A stretch of DNA of 64,000 nucleotides, taken from NCBI GenBank assembly GCA_963205185.1, contig CAUJHZ010000006.1, positions 80,365-144,364 of the forward strand. The letters are read 5' to 3'. The DNA is from Planctomycetota bacterium. Its GTDB lineage: Bacteria > Planctomycetota > Phycisphaerae > Phycisphaerales > UBA5793. The translations under genes and the position numbers were made by a program. Below the pieces are notes generated by a model. The model was not told the origin of the DNA and did not search any database. It saw nothing but the letters and a program-made list of their open reading frames with translations. Shown here in pieces: positions 27,652-36,007 of the stretch; position 1 is the first letter of the stretch; the number at the start of each line of letters is the position of its first letter.

Positions 27652-27792
27652 TCAGTTTGGCCCGCTGAGCAGCAGGAAGCGCACGATGTAAATGATCGCG
27701 GCGGTGAAGAAGGTGATCCACGCCAGCGTTAGAAACCAGGGGAAGTGATAACCTTCATACGTATGCGCCATGTGGCGGCGGAAGACTTTCAT
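27652..27792 (-). CDS. 46-residue membrane protein in the oxidase operon (CcoQ/CcoS position)
   Basis: 46 residues, one membrane helix (WFLTLAWITFFTAAIIYIVR) after a basic and aromatic N-terminus (MKVFRRHMAHTYEGYHFP). It starts at the ATG at 27792 with GGAGG 7 nt upstream, and this ATG overlaps the stop of the gene before it by ATGA. It occupies the place where ccoQ or ccoS is found in other oxidase operons, but the sequence does not match the usual CcoS pattern. It is a real, translationally coupled small gene; the name is not certain. Confidence 0.65.
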   Translation of the reverse strand: MKVFRRHMAHTYEGYHFPWFLTLAWITFFTAAIIYIVRFLLLSGPN

Positions 27793-28127
27793 AGGCGACC
27801 TCCCCGGGCATCGATCTCATCCTGCAGTTCGAGCATGCGATACTTGGCTCGCTCGACGTCCTTGTACTCGCCGCGGTTGAACGACCAGGCAAAGACGCAC
27901 AGGAATCCGGCGGCGACCGCCAGGTAGGAAACCACGGGCACGATCGCGAATGCGGCGGCGCCGCCGCGCGACCACGCCAGCGTGAACTCGATGAGCTTGA
28001 AGATGAACCCGCCGCCGGCGAGCACGGTGATGGACCAGAGGAAGATCCATACCCACAGCGGGTTCTTCTGCCGCCCTCGGGGCGCGCCGCGGGAGGTCGG
28101 CGGGTTTTCAGGGTGTTCGCTGCGCAT
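27789..28127 (-). CDS. small two-helix membrane protein of the oxidase operon
   Basis: 112 residues. The N-terminus is basic and Pro-rich (about 1-22). Two hydrophobic segments follow: WVWIFLWSITVLAGGGFIFK and FAIVPVVSYLAVAAGFLCVF. A charged C-terminal helix (YKDVERAKYRMLELQDEI) completes it. The ATG at 28127 shares a base with the stop of ccoO (TGATG) and its stop overlaps the 46-residue gene. This tight coupling argues that it is an oxidase subunit or assembly factor. I recognise no family. Confidence 0.65.
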   Translation of the reverse strand: MRSEHPENPPTSRGAPRGRQKNPLWVWIFLWSITVLAGGGFIFKLIEFTLAWSRGGAAAFAIVPVVSYLAVAAGFLCVFAWSFNRGEYKDVERAKYRMLELQDEIDARGGRL

Positions 28128-28909
28128 CAATAGTCCTCCTCACCGCCATAGGGATCCTCCTCGGCGTAGGGGTCGCCCTCTTCGCCCGGCTGCGTCTCCG
28201 GCGGCACGTACGGCGGATACCAGGACTCATCGAAGGGCAGTTGCGGCAGATCCTCGTACTGGCTCGGCGCGAACTGCGTGTGCCACGATCCGAGCCACTG
28301 CAGATAGGTCACCATTCCAAGGCCGCGCTTGTTGGGCACCTTGCCCTGGTCGTCATCGAAGAACCACGTGTACGGCGGCATGACGGAGTAAGGCGAAGTC
28401 TCGCGCGGGTTCCACAGGTGCGCGAGGTGCCAGTCGTTGCTGTGCCGGCCCGAGCTGCGGATGAGATCCGGCCCCACGCGGCGCGTGCCGAACAGGTGCG
28501 GGTAGTTCATCGCGTTGTGGTATTCGTCGGCTTCGGATTCGAGGCGCGTGTCCGGGGCCCAGCGGCTCACGTCGTGACCGACTTCGGTCCCGTCGTTCGG
28601 GTCGATGCGGCGGATCTGCTGCGTGTGGCAGTGCCAGCATGCTTCGGCAATGTAGGCCTGCCGACCGGTTTCAAGCGCTTCCTTGAACGCATCGGCGGTC
28701 GGTTCAGTCGTGCCGAAGGCCTTTTCAAACGCCTCGGGGTAATCGCGCGCCAGTTCGTCGAACTGGTAAGGAATGTTCGTGGCGATCTGATCCATGCTCA
28801 CCACGTCGATGCCCTGATACTGCGCCAGCGGCAGAGCGCCCATGATGACGAACGCCAGCGTAAAGAACAGGATGCCCGCGACGATGAAGATGAAGTTGAA
28901 TCTTTCCAT
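28127..28909 (-). CDS. ccoO: cbb3-type cytochrome oxidase subunit II (CcoO)
   Basis: 260 residues. One N-terminal membrane anchor (FIFIVAGILFFTLAFVIMG) holds a periplasmic mono-haem cytochrome c domain with the site EACWHCHTQQIR. After it come the CcoO family blocks MNYPHLFGTRRVGPDLIRSS and WHLAHLWNPRETSPYSVMPP, which include the distal haem Met. The last 30 residues form an unusual acidic, Pro/Gly/Tyr-rich tail ending GGEEDY. Electrons pass through its haem to CcoN. Its start shares a base with the ccoN stop. Confidence 0.93.
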   Translation of the reverse strand: MERFNFIFIVAGILFFTLAFVIMGALPLAQYQGIDVVSMDQIATNIPYQFDELARDYPEAFEKAFGTTEPTADAFKEALETGRQAYIAEACWHCHTQQIRRIDPNDGTEVGHDVSRWAPDTRLESEADEYHNAMNYPHLFGTRRVGPDLIRSSGRHSNDWHLAHLWNPRETSPYSVMPPYTWFFDDDQGKVPNKRGLGMVTYLQWLGSWHTQFAPSQYEDLPQLPFDESWYPPYVPPETQPGEEGDPYAEEDPYGGEEDY

Positions 28910-30369
28910 TATGCATTCACTCCCGTTGCCGCGGCCGCTTCGGGGAACTGCCCGGCGTAGACGGTGTCCACGTGATCCTGCCGGGAGACGAACGACATGA
29001 GCATGTTGATCGCGAGGCAGACAAAGCCGATGAGGATCATCCAGCCGGAGATCATGCGAAGAAACCAGCCGATTTCAGAATAGCGAATCGACTCTTCCCA
29101 CGGCCGCAGGCTGTCCCAGAGCAGCCCCTGCACCACGCCGATGATGGTGAGGTCGGTGAACATGAGCGCGATACCCAGCGTCCAGAGCCAGAAGTGCCAG
29201 AGGTTCAGCCGGCGCGACCACCACTCGCGGCCGGTGAGTTTGGGCCAGAGGTGCTCGATGACGCCGGCGATCCAGAACGAGAAGACGCCGAACATGACCA
29301 GGTGCGAATGTCCGACCACCCAGTCGGTGAAGTGAATGACCTTCTGCATGGTCAGCGTCGTCTGGAACGCGCACTGGAAGCAGGTGATGAAGTAGCACGT
29401 CATCCCGACCATGAACCAGCGCAGGGCGATCGACTCCTTCAGGCGGTACCACTCGCCGCGCATCGTCAGGACGAAGTTGATCACGACGGTGGTCACGACG
29501 ATCTCGACGGCGATGGTCGAAATGACGGCGCCGTACTGCGCGAACATCGGAATCGGCGACCAGAGGAAGTGATGCACGCCGTTGAGCGGATAGAAGAACG
29601 CCAGGCCCCAGAAGCCCACGAGGCTGATCGCGTGCGAGTAGATCGGCTTGCGGGAGATGACGGGGACGAAGAAATACATGAGCCCCCAGCCCATCGGCGT
29701 GACGAAGAGGCCGACGAGGTCGTGGATGTAGAGCCCCACGAGCGCAGCGCCTCCCGTGCCCGGCACCAGCGTCTGGGGCAGATAGTTGCCCATGATGTAG
29801 ACCAGCGGCGTCCAGACGAATGCGGCGGTGAAATACCACAGCGTGACGTACATCGATTTCTCGCGCGAACGGACGATCGACCACGTGAAGTTGATGACGA
29901 CCAGCGCGACGCCGACGACGACGAGGTGGTCGGCCCAGAAAGGCGTCTCGCCCCACTCAATTGCTTGCGCGTGGCCGGTGAGAATGCCCCACATGGCGGC
30001 GGCGACGATGGCGTTCCAGGCGATCCAGATGAGCTTGGACAGCGCGTGGCTGAGCACGGGCTCACCGGTCAGGCGCGGCACGACCCAGTGCAGCATGCCG
30101 ATGAATGCGTTGGTCAGAAAGCCGTACGCCATCAGATTCGTGTGCATCATCCGGATGCGGCCGGGACTGAGCACTTCGACACCTTCGTGCGGGTAGAGCC
30201 GCAGGAAGACGAACGAATAGAGCAGGCCGGCGACGATGCCGACGCCGATCCAGGCGACCGCGGCGATGAAGTGCAGTTTGGCCGAGGTCGTGTCAACCAG
30301 CACGCGCGTCTCGCCGCGACTGGTGATCACGGTGGGTCGAATGAGTGGAGTTGTCGCTGTCTGGGTCAT
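28909..30369 (-). CDS. ccoN: cbb3-type cytochrome oxidase catalytic subunit I (CcoN)
   Basis: 486 residues, about twelve membrane helices. Metal ligands can be placed: the low-spin haem His in RMMHTNLMAYGFLTNAFIGM, a CuB His in LYIHDLVGLFVTPMGWG, and the CuB His pair in FFYPLNGVHHFLWSPI. The Tyr before the pair is the one cross-linked to a CuB His in cbb3 enzymes. The remaining haem His residues are in FTDWVVGHSHLVMFG. It is the proton-pumping, high-affinity terminal oxidase used at low oxygen. It lies between the dihaem cytochrome gene and ccoO. Confidence 0.94.
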   Translation of the reverse strand: MTQTATTPLIRPTVITSRGETRVLVDTTSAKLHFIAAVAWIGVGIVAGLLYSFVFLRLYPHEGVEVLSPGRIRMMHTNLMAYGFLTNAFIGMLHWVVPRLTGEPVLSHALSKLIWIAWNAIVAAAMWGILTGHAQAIEWGETPFWADHLVVVGVALVVINFTWSIVRSREKSMYVTLWYFTAAFVWTPLVYIMGNYLPQTLVPGTGGAALVGLYIHDLVGLFVTPMGWGLMYFFVPVISRKPIYSHAISLVGFWGLAFFYPLNGVHHFLWSPIPMFAQYGAVISTIAVEIVVTTVVINFVLTMRGEWYRLKESIALRWFMVGMTCYFITCFQCAFQTTLTMQKVIHFTDWVVGHSHLVMFGVFSFWIAGVIEHLWPKLTGREWWSRRLNLWHFWLWTLGIALMFTDLTIIGVVQGLLWDSLRPWEESIRYSEIGWFLRMISGWMILIGFVCLAINMLMSFVSRQDHVDTVYAGQFPEAAAATGVNA

Positions 30370-30411
30370 GCGGCTGTATTCCGTCGAGAGAGATGCGTGG
30401 ATGGCGGCAGT

Positions 30412-31584
30412 TCAGTTGCCGTTCGAGCCGGTGGCGTCCGGTGTCGTGGGATCTTGGGCGGGGGCGCTCTGAGTCTCGCTGCCGGTCGACGGTTGGCCCG
30501 ATGCGGGCTCTTCCTCGCCGGAGGCGGCGCGGTGCGGCCAGATGGCCGCGCTGTGCTTGCCCGCGGGCTTGCTCTGCTCGCGCAGCCAGAGCGTGTAGGC
30601 GACCAGGTCCCAGGCGCGCTCGTCACTGTACTGTTCGTAGCGTTCGGGTGCGCTTTCCGACCACTGCTCGACTTCCGCCTGGGTCGGCAGTGAATCGACA
30701 TAGGGCTCGATGAGCGCCTGCTCTTCAGGCACGAGCGAGCCGAACACGGCCGGCTTGAGGTCGCGAGTCACCAGGCCCAGCGTGCTCGACTGGTAATTGG
30801 GCATGGGCGTCACGCCCGTGCGGAAGGTGCGGTAGATGTCCATGGGCGTCGCGCCGCCCTTTGGCGCACCGCGGTGGTAGTTATAGGGCCGCACGGGATT
30901 GCCCCAATCGTCGCGCAGGGCAAAGGCGCTGGCGCCGTCGCCGCGGCCGGTCATGCCGTGGCAGTGCTGGCAACCCATGCCGACATAGGCGAAGCGGCCT
31001 CGCCACACGCGCTCTTCCGTGAGCAGGTTGTCGGGCGCCGCGCTGGGCAGAAGAACGCGCTGGCGGTTCTGGATCTCCGTCTTCCACTTGGGCGAATAGA
31101 GTTTGATGAACGCGATGACCGCGTTGCGCTCGCGCTCGGGCATGAACTCGAAGGCCGGCATGGAACTCCCCTTGAGGCCCTGCCGGATGGTGCGGTGCAG
31201 ATCCTCGTCGAGCGGCAATTGCCCGTTGGGAGTCGAGCGGAACTTGAACACTCCGGTGGTGAAGTTGCGCGGCTGAATGGTGAGCCGATCGGCGGCCGGC
31301 CCGGCGCCGTCGCCGGTGACGCCGTGGCAGCCGACGCAGTTGCGCGAATACACGGCGAATCCCAGTTTCAGATCGGGCGACTCGAGCACGGCGCTGCGGA
31401 TCTCGGTGGGCAACTCATCCATCGTCGCGATGGTCTCGGTCGGTCGCGTGTCGCGCGAGCAGCCGACCGGGCCCGCGACCAGCGCCGCACCGGCCACGAA
31501 GGAAACACTCAGCAAGGCCAGAGATTTGGTCATAATCTGCATCCGAATTGGGCAGGTGTTGAAGATCGACACCGCGCGGTCCAT
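30412..31584 (-). CDS. dihaem cytochrome c of the cbb3 operon (CcoP-like role)
   Basis: About 390 residues. Two c-type haem sites are seen: SRNCVGCHGVTGDGAG and VGMGCQHCHGMTGRGDGASA, each followed by a family-typical downstream Met region (GSSMPAFEFM and GVTPMPNYQS). The N-terminus is a lipoprotein-like signal with the candidate lipobox AGPVGC. The tail is Pro/Ser/Thr-rich. CcoP normally has a membrane anchor and two haems; this protein has the haems but looks like a lipoprotein. The ATG at 31584 overlaps the previous stop (TGATG), but it gives a long n-region; an internal ATG at 31542 or 31533 suits the signal peptide better. Confidence 0.8.
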   Translation of the reverse strand: MDRAVSIFNTCPIRMQIMTKSLALLSVSFVAGAALVAGPVGCSRDTRPTETIATMDELPTEIRSAVLESPDLKLGFAVYSRNCVGCHGVTGDGAGPAADRLTIQPRNFTTGVFKFRSTPNGQLPLDEDLHRTIRQGLKGSSMPAFEFMPERERNAVIAFIKLYSPKWKTEIQNRQRVLLPSAAPDNLLTEERVWRGRFAYVGMGCQHCHGMTGRGDGASAFALRDDWGNPVRPYNYHRGAPKGGATPMDIYRTFRTGVTPMPNYQSSTLGLVTRDLKPAVFGSLVPEEQALIEPYVDSLPTQAEVEQWSESAPERYEQYSDERAWDLVAYTLWLREQSKPAGKHSAAIWPHRAASGEEEPASGQPSTGSETQSAPAQDPTTPDATGSNGN

Positions 31585-32249
31585 CACTCTTCCTGAGCCT
31601 GCGCGCGGCGGGCTGGATCGACCCACGGCGCCAGCACGCGGGCACGGTCGAAGCGACCCCAGGATGAGAACAGGAAGTAGGACATCGAGAACACGAGGTG
31701 CGTTGAAAGCCCGACGTACCACGGCGTCTCGTCCACGATCCAGTTGCCGTCGAACGCCGCCGGCTGAATCCAGGGCAGCAGCACCAGGAAGTTCAGCGCC
31801 CACAGACCGGCGCCAAACGCAGCGCAAACGATCGCCCGCACCATCGCGCCGGCGCGGCCGAAGAAGCCCTGCAGAATGAACTGCAGCAGAATCCCGAACA
31901 GCGCGCCCGTCGCAAGGTAGAGAAATGAGCCGGCAAAGAGCAGCAGGCCGCGATTGGGCCCGGGCTCGAGATGCAGCGCCTCTTCGCCCATGCCGAATGT
32001 GAGATACACCTGAATAATGCGCAGGGGGTGATTGTCAGGCAGCATGAGCGTGGCGCCGAGCACGTTCCACAGCAGGCTGACGGCGGCCGCGACGCCGCCG
32101 ATCGTAATCCCCGCCATGATGTGGTAGAGCGTGTAAAACCCGCGCGGCCTCCAGTCGTGCGACACGGCGCTGTCGATCTGGTCGCGCAGGCGATGCGCTT
32201 CGGCCACGTGGAAATCCAGTTCGCGGAGCAGGTCGTCGCGTTCATTCAT
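31584..32249 (-). CDS. five-helix membrane protein of the oxidase operon
   Basis: 221 residues from the ATG at 32249, with GGAGG 9 nt upstream. After a charged N-terminal helix (about 1-35) come about five hydrophobic segments: LYHIMAGITIGGVAAAVSLL, LLFAGSFLYLATGALFGILL, MVRAIVCAAFGAGLWALNFL and a C-terminal pair around GLSTHLVFSMSYFLFSSW. No catalytic motif or haem-binding pattern is obvious, though several His residues lie near helix ends. Translational coupling to the dihaem cytochrome suggests it supports or belongs to the oxidase. Family unknown to me. Confidence 0.65.
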   Translation of the reverse strand: MNERDDLLRELDFHVAEAHRLRDQIDSAVSHDWRPRGFYTLYHIMAGITIGGVAAAVSLLWNVLGATLMLPDNHPLRIIQVYLTFGMGEEALHLEPGPNRGLLLFAGSFLYLATGALFGILLQFILQGFFGRAGAMVRAIVCAAFGAGLWALNFLVLLPWIQPAAFDGNWIVDETPWYVGLSTHLVFSMSYFLFSSWGRFDRARVLAPWVDPARRAQAQEE

Positions 32250-32537
32250 GAACGGCAGCCTCCGGTGCGGCATCGGTTGAGCAGGTGCGGTTGATTGGTC
32301 GTGCAGCCTCGCACTCGTGCGATATTGTGCCCGCCGGGTGGGCCGTTTCAAGCCTACCACCCCGGGGCGGTTTCCCTGTTTTGCCTCACGCGCGGTCCGG
32401 CGTTTGCAACCTGTGCCGGCCGCTCTCGTTTCGTGGGCGAGCACTGTTCGCATTTGGATCGGTATGAGAGGGCCGCAGGACGGCGAATTCTGGTTGCGAG
32501 AGAGCATGAATAGCCGGCGGACCTGCCGCGAAGCGTC

Positions 32538-33497
32538 TCAGGCGACCGTGTCGGGTGGCGCCGCAGCCGGACTCGCGGAAGTGGCCTGGGCGGCTCGTCG
32601 TTCGATGCGCTGCTCGCCTTTGTAGAAGCCAAACTGCAGCGGCACTTCCGTGATGCCACGGCGCTGGGCGGCTAGGTCGATCATCATCTCGCACGCCTGG
32701 ATGCAATCGCCGCACTTGAGGCAGTGGTTGTTGGCGGGAGCATCGGCGACGCTCACGCCGCCGCGCGCTGCAATCGGCTGGGCCAGGTCCATCGGATTGA
32801 GATCAACCGGACAAACCTTGATGCACGCGTTGCAATGCAGGCACGCGTCGCTGGCGCCGTCGCTCGTGGCCTCGCGGAAGTAGATGCCGAACTCTTTGCT
32901 GGGTGCGATGAAGGAGTAGTAGAGCCCGATGGGGCAGGCTCGCATGCAAAAGCCCCAGCGCCACCACCAGCCCAGCGCGGCCAGAGACGCGATGCCGCCC
33001 AGCGTGAGGCCCCACACCCACGCCAGCGCCTCGGGCGAGTCAAACGCTACGAACGCGGCAGGGCTGGTCCACCACAGCATGCACGAAATGACCAGCAGCG
33101 CGCTGTGACCCAGCGGCCCGGCCAGATCGCGCCAGCGCCTCCAGCGCGCGTAGCGCTTGTCGGGCTTGAGATTCGCTACGTCGGCCAGTCGATTGAGAAA
33201 GCCCACCGGGCAGCCCCAGCCGCAGAACATCCGCCCGCACGCGAAGTTGATCAGGAACGTCACAATGTAAAGCGCGGCGATGCCGAGGATGACCGCCGCG
33301 AGTCCCTCTCGGAGCGTCGCTTCGCGGTACAGCATCCGGTGCTGCCCGCTGTAGAGATCGACCTGCGCCAGGCCCGAGAGGGGGATGATAAACAAAATGC
33401 CGATGGTGATGGCCTGCGTGAGATAGCGCAGCCAGACGTAGCGGTGGCCGCGCTGCTCGACGCGAGGAAGCACTTTCAGTCGGACGTCGGTAGCCAA
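32538..33497 (-). CDS. CcoG/FixG-like polyferredoxin membrane protein
   Basis: 319 residues from a TTG at 33497, chosen because GGAG lies just upstream. Four or five membrane helices are interleaved with Fe-S motifs: FACGRMFCGWGCPVGFLNRL, WGFCMRACPIGLYYSF, and the two classic 4Fe-4S sites CLHCNACIKVCPVDLNP and CLKCGDCIQACEMMID. CcoG reduces copper during cbb3 assembly. This protein is shorter than typical CcoG (about 450 or more) and lacks the C-terminal domain, so it also resembles NapH-type proteins. As first gene before the cbb3 cluster, a CcoG-like assembly role is likely. A 288-bp gap follows it. Confidence 0.78.
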   Translation of the reverse strand: MATDVRLKVLPRVEQRGHRYVWLRYLTQAITIGILFIIPLSGLAQVDLYSGQHRMLYREATLREGLAAVILGIAALYIVTFLINFACGRMFCGWGCPVGFLNRLADVANLKPDKRYARWRRWRDLAGPLGHSALLVISCMLWWTSPAAFVAFDSPEALAWVWGLTLGGIASLAALGWWWRWGFCMRACPIGLYYSFIAPSKEFGIYFREATSDGASDACLHCNACIKVCPVDLNPMDLAQPIAARGGVSVADAPANNHCLKCGDCIQACEMMIDLAAQRRGITEVPLQFGFYKGEQRIERRAAQATSASPAAAPPDTVA

Positions 33498-33676
33498 GTC
33501 TTCTCCAGTCGGCAGCGCCGAGCCCGGTGGCCGGGCGCAGCTCTGCAAGGGTAGTTGGACAGCGCACCCGACGGCTCAATTCAAGGTCGGCTCCAGCGGC
33601 AATTGAGGGCTCGCCCCGGCCTGCGGCCCGGATTGGGGGCGGAATCCCCGAAGTGGCTGCCAAAACGGGGGAAGCG

Positions 33677-33699
33677 GGATAAAGGAGATTCATTTATCC
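33677..33699. promoter_or_regulatory. inverted repeat between the oxidase operon and its divergent Rrf2 regulator
   Basis: GGATAAA (33677-33683) and TTTATCC (33693-33699) form a perfect 7-bp inverted repeat with a 9-bp spacer. A -10-like TATACT lies at 33711-33716, read toward the Rrf2 gene. It sits in the only AT-rich part of the divergent intergenic region and is a candidate operator for the Rrf2 protein. Confidence 0.4.
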
Positions 33700-33746
33700 G
33701 ATTTCGCCGGTATACTCACTTGACTTCCTAACCCCGGGGGCTGGCC

Positions 33747-34226
33747 ATGCTCTCCACCACCGCTGAATACGCCCTGCGCATGATGATCGCTCTGGCCGAA
33801 GCCGAAGGCCGGCCTCTCACCAGCGAACAGCTCTCGCGCCGCACCGACGTTTCGCCCGACTACGCCGTCAAAATCCTCCAGCAACTCGGTCGGGCGAAGT
33901 TCGTACGCGCCCAGCGCGGTCGCGGCGGCGGATTCCGACTCGCCTGCGATCCGGCGAAGACTACTCTGCTCGATCTCGTGCGCGTGATCGATCCGCTCGA
34001 TCGCATCAATCGCTGCCCGCTCGGTCGGGTCGAGCACGAGGGCCGCCTGTGCGCGTTGCACGCGAGTATCGATCGCGCCATCGAAGTGCTGCACGAGCAG
34101 TTGCACTCCTACACGCTTGCCGACCTGCTCGAAGATGAGCGCGGCACGATGTGCGCTACCGATGAAGAGAGCGTGCAGGTCAGCATCGAGCGCACCGGCA
34201 ACGGCGCGGTGCCACGATCGAACTAA
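33747..34226 (+). CDS. Rrf2-family transcriptional regulator
   Basis: 159 residues. The winged helix begins MLSTTAEYALRMMIALAEAE, and PDYAVKILQQLGRAKFVRAQ then RGRGGGFRLA carries the recognition helix and wing. The cluster-binding part has C90 (INRCPLG), C102 and H105 (LCALH). The spacing equals IscR C92, C104 and H107, but the middle cysteine (IscR C98) is a Glu here (E96). E7 in the first helix could be a further ligand, as in NsrR or RsrR. It is divergent from the cbb3 operon, so it probably senses oxygen, NO or redox state and controls that operon. This is inference. Confidence 0.85.
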   Translation: MLSTTAEYALRMMIALAEAEGRPLTSEQLSRRTDVSPDYAVKILQQLGRAKFVRAQRGRGGGFRLACDPAKTTLLDLVRVIDPLDRINRCPLGRVEHEGRLCALHASIDRAIEVLHEQLHSYTLADLLEDERGTMCATDEESVQVSIERTGNGAVPRSN

Positions 34227-34249
34227 ACGCACGCGGCTCGGCCTGACGA

Positions 34250-35151
34250 CTACCCAGCGCCGAGATGCGCGCTGAAGAAGTCGATCATCATCTGGTCAAT
34301 CTGCGGGTGGGTGTCGCGCAGCGTGTTGTGCCCGCCGCCGGGCAGGATGACAAGTTCCGCGTGTCCTGCTGACGCCGCCTGCAGCCGGCGGCTGTGGCTG
34401 GCCGGCACGACGACATCGGCGTCGCCGTGGAGCAGCAGCATGGGCCGGTCGATGCGCGCCATGGCGTCAACCGGCCGCGCGTGATCCGGAATGCAGATCG
34501 CCGCCAGCCACGCGGCGCCAAAGAACGGCGGATCGCCTCCCACCGCGCTCGCTGCGGCGTCGCGCCAACTCGAAAACGGCGACTCGAACACCGCGCAGCG
34601 GATTTCGCCTCGCTGTGCCATGACGTTCAGGCCGATCGCCCCGCCGAGCGACTGGCCGTACATCCCGATCCGCGCCGGATCGACGTCGTCGCGCGACAGC
34701 AGCGCATCGAGCGCAGCGATCGCGTCGGCGATGAGATCATTCCGGTGCAGTGCGGCGCCTTCGCTCTGGCCGTAACCGCGAAAGTCGAAGAGCAAGACGT
34801 TGAAACCGGCGCGGGCAGGTGCTCGGTGAAGTAGGCGTGGCTGAGGATGTTGCCGGCATTGCCGTGCACGTGCAGGATCGTCGCGTGCTGCCGCCGCTGC
34901 TCGGCCGTCGTCGCCCCGCGCGCCGGGATGAACCAGCCGAAGAGGCGGGTGCCGTCGGCCGAAAAAAACTCCACCGCTTCGGTCCCAGGCGGCGCCTCGG
35001 TGACCGGCGTCAGTCCGACCTGCGGGTAATAGAACATCCGCTCCATGCAGCCGGTGCTCCAGAGAAAGAAGGCAATGAGCGGCAGCAGAATCGACCAGCG
35101 GATGACGGCGTTCCGTACGCGGCGCATCCGGGTTTTCGGCTGCCTGGCCAT
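34250..35151 (-). pseudogene. alpha/beta hydrolase gene with a one-base frameshift
   Basis: The N-terminal part (from the ATG at 35151) has a hydrophobic segment ending STGC like a lipoprotein signal, then MFYYPQVGLTP and ATILHVHGNAGNILSHAYF, the oxyanion-hole side of an alpha/beta hydrolase. It continues in another frame as VLLFDFRGYGQSEG and then GMYGQSLGGAIG with the nucleophile Ser. The Asp is in LLLHGDADVVVP and the His in LPGGGHNTL. A single deleted base in the GGG at 34813-34815 accounts for the break: one more base gives HLPRAGFNVLLFDFRG and an intact product of about 300 residues. It is either a young pseudogene or a sequencing error. Confidence 0.75.
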
Positions 35152-35233
35152 CGCATGAGCGTAGCGGGGGAGTCCGGCGGCGACCGGGCCGAGCGCGGGT
35201 ACGGGCAACGGCAGCGGCTACGCTTGAGCGGCG

Positions 35234-36007
35234 ATGCGGCGATTCATCCTCCCCATTCTCGTCTACCTGGTGATCGGCGCGGTCGTCAACGTCGGCGTGG
35301 CGTGGTGGCTCGCCGCGCGGCCGGAGGTGCCGGCGCCGCAGTCCATGTTTCAGCCGCAGGCGAAACCCATCGTGTGGTCACGCGTGTATGGCGAATCGTT
35401 CCGACACGAGGCAGGGGCATATATCCGCCGCGGCGAGCTGCGCGTGACGGAATACTACGAAGCAAATCCGTGGCCAGGGTTTAGCTTTTCGTTCATCCCC
35501 GAGGACACTCCGGCAGAGCGGATGTTCCAGTTGCTTCCGAGCATGTCGCTGCATCACAACGGCGATCCGCTCGATGCATTGCGCAAGCAGTATCCCGAGC
35601 GCGATCTCAAGTCGATGGAGCATTACACCGGCTGGCCGCTTCTCTGTTTTGCGATGCGCAGACTCGAAGTCGCCGAGATCGGCTTCGGTTCATATCCAAG
35701 ATCACCCACCTTCCGTACGCTCGATTCCGCTGGGATCATGCAGGTGAAGCAGGAATGGCTGCCGCAAGGCTGGCGGCAGGAGATCCCGACGCGAATCGTC
35801 TGGCCGGGGCTCGTCACGAACACGGTCTTCTTCGCAACCTGCTGCTGGTTGCTCACGTTCGGCCCTGTTCGCCTGCATCGCCGCACGCGCGCCTGGCGGA
35901 GATCGCGCGCGGGCCTCTGTCTCGACTGCGGCTACGACCGGCGCGGCCTGGCAGCCGACTCGCGTTGTCCCGAATGTGGCGCAGCGCCCGCGAAAGGTCC
36001 GTCATGA
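35234..36007 (+). CDS. membrane protein with C-terminal zinc ribbon
   Basis: 257 residues. An N-terminal helix (FILPILVYLVIGAVVNVGVA) is followed by an extracytoplasmic domain of about 165 residues without a known motif. A second helix (VTNTVFFATCCWLLTFGPV) leads to a basic linker (RLHRRTRAWRRSRAG) and the zinc ribbon LCLDCGYDRRGLAADSRCPE then CGAAP. The helix order puts the ribbon in the cytoplasm. The same plan recurs at 57196-57948. It overlaps the endonuclease/exonuclease/phosphatase gene by ATGA. Function unknown. Confidence 0.65.
   Translation: MRRFILPILVYLVIGAVVNVGVAWWLAARPEVPAPQSMFQPQAKPIVWSRVYGESFRHEAGAYIRRGELRVTEYYEANPWPGFSFSFIPEDTPAERMFQLLPSMSLHHNGDPLDALRKQYPERDLKSMEHYTGWPLLCFAMRRLEVAEIGFGSYPRSPTFRTLDSAGIMQVKQEWLPQGWRQEIPTRIVWPGLVTNTVFFATCCWLLTFGPVRLHRRTRAWRRSRAGLCLDCGYDRRGLAADSRCPECGAAPAKGPS

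Noticed and set aside
28972..30693. Plus-strand open frame (573 codons) opposite ccoN.
   Set aside because: Translation is a run of Asp, Glu, Arg and His without structure, while the other strand encodes CcoN with all metal ligands.
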